Below the pieces are notes generated by a model. That model made no database searches and had not been told where the DNA came from. It was given only the letters and a program-made list of their open reading frames with translations. 64,000 nt of DNA from Arabidopsis thaliana (taxonomy: Eukaryota > Streptophyta > Magnoliopsida > Brassicales > Brassicaceae), in NCBI RefSeq assembly GCF_000001735.4, contig NC_003070.9, forward strand, positions 30,363,672 to 30,427,671. Direction: 5' to 3'. The position numbers and the translations under genes are program-made. Positions 58,513 through 64,000 of the stretch are shown one piece after another. Numbering within the stretch: the first letter of the stretch is position 1; each line of letters begins with the position of its first letter.

Positions 58513-59769
58513 TCAGTGAGGTCCATCACCTGGTTTCTGTACATTGCCCTTGTGTTCTTTTTCTGGCTGTGATACTTCTTTTGGGGAGAGTTTAGTTGAT
58601 TGATCTTCTTGGGTTTTGGTTGGAGCATTCCCTGAAGGTTTCTTGGTTTCCAAAACAATTTCTTTTATTGTCTCTTCGATTTTTCCCAGTCTCTGTCTCA
58701 TCTCCATTAGCTCTTCGTGAGACTTGGTTGCTGCCTCTACTTGTAATGCCTTTTGTTCAGCTTCTTCTTTCTCTTTCTTTTCTTCTTCTTTCCTTTTCTT
58801 CTCTCCAAGTTCCTGAGAATTAGTCCAATATCATGAGGCATATGCTAACAATGACCAGAATGAAGACAGAGGATAAACATTAAGACATGACTGAAACATC
58901 ATCAGAAACTCATATCAGTTTGATAATGAACAATAAGGAGAACTCACAGCATCCATGATCTTCATTTTCCGGCGAGCATATTGAGCAACCAGATACACAG
59001 CTGTTACAAGAAACAATAGCCATTTATAAACAAGTCACATTTGACAGAAAACATTGAACATAACAACTAAGATAACGGGAGTGAATGGCAATACCTACAG
59101 ATGGCAAGCAGACGATGATGAATTGCACCACATGCCAATCAAACCTAACACAAAGCAAAATCCATATGAGAACATACTACAAACACAAAGCAGCACAAGA
59201 ACTCAACTTACTATATAAGAGATAGTTTCAGAAAGTCAAAGAGACACTCGCAGCAGAAGTTGAAAACCAGTTCACTTGTTTCAGCCTAAAGAAGCTCACA
59301 TTCCACAATTCTACAATTCTGAGGTTTTGTAGCCTAAAATTAACTTCAAAATATACAAGGTAAGTTTAAAAAAATAGGGTCTTTCCATGATTTAAGGCCG
59401 ATAGAAGCATGAATCAAACACATTATAGCATCTGATAAACTAAACAAAGGACAAGATCAGCGAAGAGTGTGTGCACGCATTCGAGAGTAAAACCCTCTTT
59501 AAACCCCAAATCTCCGATAGAAATTACCCAAATTTGTTCTTCTTGGGTGGTTCAGTGAACAAGATCTTCGCAGCGGTCACGAAATCGAGCTTATCGAGTT
59601 TCTTATAGGTCTCATCGTAGCGAGAAACACTAGATTCAGTCTCGCTGTGATGAGCAACGCTAGATTCCGTCTTCTCGAGTTTATTCTCTCCTTTTGTGCA
59701 GAAACGTCGGGTCCTGTAAAGCTTCAACCGGGTCGATAATCCGGACCACGAGCCTCTGCCGCGAATCAT
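58513..59769 (-). CDS. single-pass membrane protein with Glu/Lys-rich coiled coil
   Basis: Four exons (59769-59528, 59144-59095, 59000-58948, 58812-58513) join to 214 residues. The N-terminal 30 residues are Arg/Ser-rich without acid (RGRGSWSGLSTRLKLYRTRR), like an organelle targeting peptide. One hydrophobic segment spans exons 2-3 (WHVVQFIIVCLPSVAVYLVA), followed by basic YARRKMK. A strongly charged coiled coil (GEKKRKEEEKKEKEEAEQKA) comes next, then a polar Pro/Lys-rich tail. The ATG at 59769 is the first real ATG; the frame upstream has only TTG. I recall relatives annotated only as NST1-like. All splice sites are intact although the gene sits in a mosaic of fragments, and its 5' flank beyond about 135 bp is LINE sequence. 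Confidence 0.8.
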
Positions 59770-59904
59770 CTTGATCTCTCCCGGCGTCAGCTCCAATCAC
59801 TACTCGCGCATTTTCCACACAATATGAGCGTTTCAAAACGCGGTCTTGAGGCTAATGTTGGTCTCCACGATAACCGGATACGGTACGGTCTTTCACTATT
59901 TGTT

Positions 59905-60412
59905 ATGAGACAGGTATTCCGAAAGGCACTCTACTAGCAGATTTGTGGAGGCGAGGGAGCTGGAGACTTCCTCCTGCAAGATCAGAAGCACAAGTGAGCT
60001 ATCACATTGAACTATCCACAATTAATCTCTCAGAAGAAGTACCTGATTCTTACCGTTGGTGGATTGATGATCAGTTCAAGGACAAGCACACGACAGGGAA
60101 AATATGCTTAGCTTTAAAGGAGAAATTACTCACTGTACTGTGGTATAAGATTGTTTGGTGTTCAGGAGGAATTCCCAAACATAAGTTTCTTACTTGGCTA
60201 TTCGTGTTGAATAGGTGTCCAAAGCGCGACCGATTGAACAAGTGGGGTTTGCAAGTAGATCCGAAGTGTTTGCTTTGTGCTACTGCAGATGAAAGTCGTG
60301 ATCGTCTCCTTTTTGACTGCCCTTTTAGTTGGACGATTTGGAATCTCATCGCTCGTCGTTGCTCAATCACTCCACTACGATCCTGGTCGGCAACGATACA
60401 CGGTCTAACTAT
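59905..60412 (+). mobile_element. LINE fragment, reverse-transcriptase zinc-binding domain
   Basis: The frame reads GIPKGTLLADLWRRGSWRLP, then WWIDDQFKDKHTTGKI, WCSGGIPKHKFLTWLFVLNR and CLLCATADESRDRLLFDCPF, the zf-RVT domain of plant non-LTR elements with its Cys/His pattern (CLLC ... C). The frame is open across about 170 codons but has no reverse-transcriptase core and no 3' poly-A end here. It continues the sequence that stops at 57925, so the two are probably one element separated by an insertion. Confidence 0.85.
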
Positions 60413-60617
60413 GTTCAATTACAACTATTGGTTATAGTTTTGGTTCAAGTTTCGTAATAGCTTTTTATTTTTGTATTTTGGGCTTCCAAAACTGGGCTTT
60501 TAGCTCTTTAAAACATTTTTTTTTAAACTTTAAATTGAATTATCATTTAACAAAAATAAATAAAAACAAATTGGGCCTTGACCCATTCTCAAATTGGGCG
60601 TAACACACACGTGAACG

Positions 60618-60627
60618 TATATAAATA
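60618..60627 (+). promoter_or_regulatory. TATA box of XH gene copy 2
   Basis: TATATAAATA followed by cagaggc, as in copy 1; only about 200 bp separate it from LINE-derived sequence. Confidence 0.6.
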
Positions 60628-60749
60628 CAGAGGCAGTGGCTTTTCTGGCCATTCCGCTTTCGCCATTTTTTTTGCATTTCTCTCAAATTCATTCAAGAAT
60701 CCCTCTGTTAATCTTAGAATCCCTCTTTTAATCTCAGGCTCTGCAAGGT

Positions 60750-61521
60750 ATGGATAGATTGAGTGACTTTGAGAGGTTGACGGCAGAAATTAAGTCCCTG
60801 AAGGAGTCTTTAAAGGAGAAAATTGATAAAGTTCTTTCAAGAAGCGTGAAAGAAGCTAGTGAAACCTCAGAAGAGAAAAAGGAACAAAGTGAAATCGCAG
60901 AAGAGGGAAACGAAGATGGTGATAACGTATTGGTGTCTTCTCTAGAAGACGAGATCGATAGTAAAGAAGAAGAAGTGCTTGCTGCGAGTTGCAGGCTGCT
61001 TAACGTAAGCTTTTACTCTTAATCTTGGATTAATTTTACTCAATTCTGTAAGATATATATTTATTTAGAATTATTCTGTTCATCAGATGTTTAGGGAACT
61101 TGATTGCACCTTCGATGGCCCTGAAAGAAGAATGGGACGACTAAACCTTAATGAAATTACAGAAGCATGTTCACGCCACATAGTGACGGCGATGGAAACG
61201 GAGCAAGAAACTTTAAACCGAGCAATTTCAATAAGCAATGCTTGGAAACACCAAGTCAGTGCTTTGTTCAATGGGGGCATAGAGGGGGAACAAATCAAAA
61301 AGGATCTACAAAGACTCAAAGCGAGCTCCGGTGATGAAGTCTATTGGCTAATACGAAAGGCGTTTCGTGAAGCGCGAGTGGCTTTGAGGACGAATGTTTA
61401 TATGAAACCGTGGAATCTTGAAGAAAGAAGAGAAGCAACACTCATGGAACTACTCGGTCCGCTTCCAGAGATAGCCCGACGGCGGCTTCAGGGCAGGCCA
61501 CGTCGTGACGACTGCTGCTGA
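60750..61521 (+). CDS. XH-domain-like protein, copy 2
   Basis: Exons 60750-61004 and 61087-61521 join to 229 residues. The coiled-coil exon is longer and more Lys/Glu-rich than in copy 1 (RLTAEIKSLKESLKEKIDKV), but the junction EEEVLAASCRLLN and the C-terminal XH-like part (MGRLNLNEITEAC; SSGDEVYWLIRKAFREARVA; WNLEERREATLMELL) clearly match. It ends with a Cys/Arg-rich tail (RRDDCC). The frame is intact despite many amino-acid differences between the copies, which suggests the duplication is old or that both changed under relaxed or altered constraint. As in copy 1, no XS domain is present. Confidence 0.75.
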
Positions 61522-61838
61522 GTAGAGCTGGGCATTCTACGTTTAGGATCGATTTTTTTTTTTTTTCCTTGGCTTTTAGTTTGTTACGGAGAAATGTAAT
61601 CCGATTAACTTTTTTCTAGGGTTTGGTTTGATACGGATAGATGCAATCCGATTAACTTTCTAGGGTTTGGTTTGATGATAGATGTAATCCGATTCTTGGT
61701 AAATAAAATCGAAAACGTTTTCTGCCTCGGCGAAATTGGTTGGTTTTGAATGAGAAAGACTCTCGTCCGGGCGTCAAACTGGCTCTTATATTCTATCTCT
61801 GCAAATTTCTATCTTGTGAAAACCATTTCAATTTCCAG
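61522..61838. other. 3' flank of XH copy 2
   Basis: Contains a short internal triplication of a tagggtttggtttgat / ccgatt motif around 61615-61695 (atgtaatccgatt, atgcaatccgatt and atgtaatccgatt). No coding signal before the PP2C scrap. Confidence 0.55.
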
Positions 61839-62021
61839 AACTTTTTGTTCGAGAGACGATCAGTGTTTTGTGGTGTATTAGATGGACATGGACCATTTGG
61901 TCATATGGTTTCGAAGAAAGCCCGAGATACATTACCCTTCACAGTCTCTAGTCTCTACCCAGTTGAAAATGACCTCAGCGTCAGACCAAAGCAGCTTAGT
62001 TGGTGCATTCCAGAGACCAAA
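61839..62021 (+). pseudogene. protein phosphatase 2C fragment
   Basis: After an acceptor-like tttccag the frame reads RRSVFCGVLDGHGPFGHMVS then KKARDTLPF, the DGHGxxGH metal-binding motif of PP2C. A shifted frame after 61966 gives MTSASDQSSLVGA, also PP2C-like, so a frameshift lies between. Family proteins have about 300-500 residues; only one exon remains and no other PP2C exons were found. Confidence 0.8.
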
Positions 62022-62099
62022 AACTAAGTTTCATGAATTCTTGAACTCTACCTCATAAGAGAACAAACTAGACACCCCTGTGAAGAGGGAAAGAAACCC

Positions 62100-62169
62100 A
62101 ATACCATGCTTGGGAAACATATTGCAGGTTTTAAAATCAATACCATGATGGGGAAACATATCGCAAGTT
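62100..62169. repeat. imperfect 31-bp repeat pair, 39 bp apart
   Basis: aataccatgctt-gggaaacatattgcaggtt at 62100 and aataccatgatg-gggaaacatatcgcaagtt at 62139 differ at about five positions. Confidence 0.7.
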
Positions 62170-62545
62170 CAATCATCCGAAAAAGCAATCAAATGATTCA
62201 CGGTTACGTATTTGGTTTTAAAAATTATTACCATGGTTATCTTGCCTTGCGTCAAAGAGAAATCCCAAGCAATATACGAATTTTCAGATTCCACCATCAA
62301 TGAGATCTAGATAAACAAAAAGAACATGCATCAATACTTACGCCAGACTCAAACGAAAGTGCTTATCATATGCTTTCTTTTTGTTTGCCAGCAGAAAATC
62401 TGAATGCCACATACTACAGTCATTAACATCACTTTTCACGTTTTTGAACATGACAATTTCAGATAGAACAAGTGTCAAGAGTCTTAGAATGGCAATAAGT
62501 TTCAGTTTCATTAATAAACAAAAGCAGCTACGGAGAACATATTAC

Positions 62546-62697
62546 CTCATAGGTTCTCCCAGCTTGAACGATTATCTCCTTGTACTCCTCATTATCCCTA
62601 AGAAGTATAAACTCTTAGGGCTAGAAATCGTGAACTGAAGTGAGAATCTTGTGAGTGATGGAAGCTAACCTTGACCACAATATGCCAGCTGTATCTG
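62546..62697 (-). other. possible pair of coding exons on the minus strand, family unknown
   Basis: Minus-strand 62697-62670 and 62597-62546 have good acceptors (ttatttcag, ttcttag) and donors (gttagc, gtaata). Spliced they read DTAGILWSRDNEEYKEIIVQ then AGRTYE. A further candidate exon near 62390-62345 reads KAYDKHFRLSLA before a gtaagt. I recognise no family and no start or stop, so this is a lead rather than a gene. Confidence 0.3.
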
Positions 62698-63285
62698 CTG
62701 AAATAAAGAAGGGGGAATTGGCGAATACATCGCTGAAAAAGACTCAGTTTTCTGCACTTCTTCAGACTTAGTTATCCCGGCTGGAAGATATTAAACTAAG
62801 TAGCCAGGAAGGAATTAAAATGAAGAGGGATTGTTCTTATATTTTCACAAGTATAGTTGTTACAAGACGCAACACGCACATAACATTTTTTTTCTCATCT
62901 GAAATTTGATTAATTAAACTTGTTGTGGTACTAAAGAGAAATACAAATGTTTAAACAAAGAAAACTTAAGTCGGCGGACGAAATAAAAATATCCAAAAAC
63001 TAAGGCCGGCGGAAGACGTGATTTTCTCGCAAACTAAGCCCTATGAAAGGGAAGCTAAACACATCATAAATACCAAATAGAAAAGTCGAATCGAAAGAGG
63101 ACGCTATAAACTAAGAACAGAGGAAATAAGGCATAAATCATAAGGGATGCAATAAACTAAAGAAAGCAAAGAAACCTCTTCCTCTAAAGCACCTGTGAAT
63201 GAGATTTAAGAAGGATGCATGCGGTCAATCCAAAAATAACATCTACCACCACCTATTGCCAGAACCTTGATATTCATCACAATCA
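62698..63285. other. subtelomeric intergenic sequence
   Basis: No recognisable coding or transposon signal, apart from a possible upstream continuation of the minus-strand exon lead. Confidence 0.5.
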
Positions 63286-63871
63286 GTGAAAACTGCTTCG
63301 AGTTTTGCGGATGCTGCAATGGGAAGAATTGCACAGAGTACAAAGGTTCTGACAAAAGGAGGATATGAGAAAATTTTCAGACAAACCTTTGAAACTATTC
63401 TAGAGGAGCAGCTGCAGAATTCATTTGCGTGCTACTTATCAACATCAGCTGGTCCAGTCATGGGAGTTCTTTACGTATCCACTACTAAACTTGCTTACTC
63501 AAGCGATAACCCTCTCTCGTACAAAAATTCTGGTCAAACTGAATGGAGCTATTATAAGCTAATCTTCTTTATTTGAGACAATCGAACTTTTTGCTATAAA
63601 TAACTATTGTAGAAAGCGACCTCATAGATGGTAGGAATAGTGTGAAGAACGTTAGATTCTGTGACTAATTTCTTGTGCAGACTATAATAACACTGGGTAG
63701 TAATACTTATATCTTCATCATCTTAAACATGTAGTAATCCCATTACATCAGCTTAAATCGGTTAACCCTTCTACAAACACAGTCAATCCTGCAGAAAGGT
63801 ACATCCAGATAATCTCAGTCGACGACCATGAGTTTTGGTTCATGTGTTTCTTAAACTACTGTGTGATATAA
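63286..63871 (+). pseudogene. GRAM-domain (GEM-like) gene remnant next to telomere
   Basis: The first part (63286-63558) reads [40 protein letters not shown] and [15 protein letters not shown], the GRAM domain of plant GEM/GER proteins. The second part (63731-63871) reads [34 protein letters not shown] and then a truncated CFLNYCVI before TAA. The intron between has lost both splice sites: the donor is ct instead of gt (TATAAG followed by ctaatc), and the base pair before the second part is at instead of ag. The 5' exon and start codon are missing. GEM-like proteins bind phosphoinositides or DNA-associated partners; this copy is not functional. Confidence 0.85.
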
Positions 63872-63959
63872 TATTGGTGGATTCTTGATTAGAATAACAT
63901 TATTTTGGTTGCAAACTAAATTATTTGATTCTTATTCTTAATTAGTTACCATGTCTTGA
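63872..63959. other. junction between last gene remnant and telomere
   Basis: 88 bp of AT-rich sequence with no telomere-associated satellite. The telomere follows directly. Confidence 0.7.
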
Positions 63960-64000
63960 TTAGGGTTTAGGGTTTAGGGTTTAGGGTTTAGGGTTTAGGG
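63960..64000 (+). repeat. telomere, (TTTAGGG)n
   Basis: TTAGGG then five perfect TTTAGGG units to the last base of the window. The G-rich strand runs 5' to 3' towards the end, the correct polarity for a right-hand chromosome end. Confidence 0.97.

Larger units (their letters stand above)
56197..61521. repeat. duplicated unit carrying an XH gene (copies 56197-57233 and 60413-61521)
   Basis: The two copies start at the same sequence (gttcaattacaactattgg) and stay alignable through promoter, TATA box, leader, both exons and the intron. Between them lie an inverted CWC22 leader, LINE pieces, a WD40 fragment and an intact small gene. Copy 2 begins exactly where the LINE coding frame is lost. Confidence 0.8.

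Noticed and set aside
57664..60412. An active retrotransposon
   Set aside because: The reverse-transcriptase core and endonuclease are missing, stops interrupt the first part, and the element is split by other DNA.

Overview
The window is plant nuclear DNA. It has AT-rich intergenic DNA, GT-AG introns and plant-type genes, and its last 41 bases are the plant telomere repeat (TTTAGGG)n. The gene order rpS12 remnant, PDS5-like, CCR2, NRAMP1, WRKY40, DNA glycosylase, PLMT, kinase, PPR, small membrane protein, MRS2-10, CCZ1, J8, CWC22, LPEAT1 matches what I recall of the extreme right end of Arabidopsis thaliana chromosome 1 (about AT1G80800 to the telomere). That identification is recall, not a search. 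For thirteen spliced genes the exons I built by hand join in frame with GT-AG borders; where I remember the published protein length it agrees (CCR2 332, NRAMP1 532, WRKY40 302, PLMT 164, MRS2-10 443, CCZ1A 497, J8 163, LPEAT1 398 aa).

Layout. 0.2-5.2 kb: a decayed rpS12 copy, then a PDS5-like Tudor gene. 7-12 kb: convergent CCR2 (lignin/defence phenolics) and NRAMP1 (metal uptake). 12-20.1 kb: an 8-kb gene-poor interval with W-box clusters, ending in the WRKY40 promoter. 20.2-25.6 kb: WRKY40, a TagI-type glycosylase and PLMT, the last with a 39-bp triplicated promoter. 28.5-36.2 kb: an intronless receptor-like kinase with an unusual insertion in its activation segment, a PPR gene and a small membrane-protein gene sharing a 289-bp divergent promoter, and MRS2-10. 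37.5-51.3 kb: CCZ1A, J8, CWC22, a coiled-coil gene and LPEAT1, all conventional housekeeping genes.

52.4-64.0 kb is a subtelomeric patchwork. It holds an F-box/LRR gene whose first intron carries a scrap of coatomer beta-prime, a WAT1-like first-exon scrap, two copies of an XH-domain gene, an inverted copy of the CWC22 5' leader, a LINE split by a block containing a WD40 3' end and an intact small membrane-protein gene, a PP2C scrap, and a GRAM (GEM-like) remnant with both splice sites broken that stops about 90 bp from the telomere.

The genes do not form one pathway. The left part looks like one side of an ancient duplicated block (rpS12, PDS5, CCR, NRAMP, glycosylase, and later small protein, MRS2, CCZ1, each with a partner in the same order elsewhere on chromosome 1, as I recall). 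I found no prokaryotic-type system, CRISPR array, complete tRNA or complete transposon. The observations most worth checking are the kinase activation-segment insertion and its 61-bp ectopic copy, the W-box array in the gene desert, the PLMT promoter repeats and the telomere-proximal mosaic.
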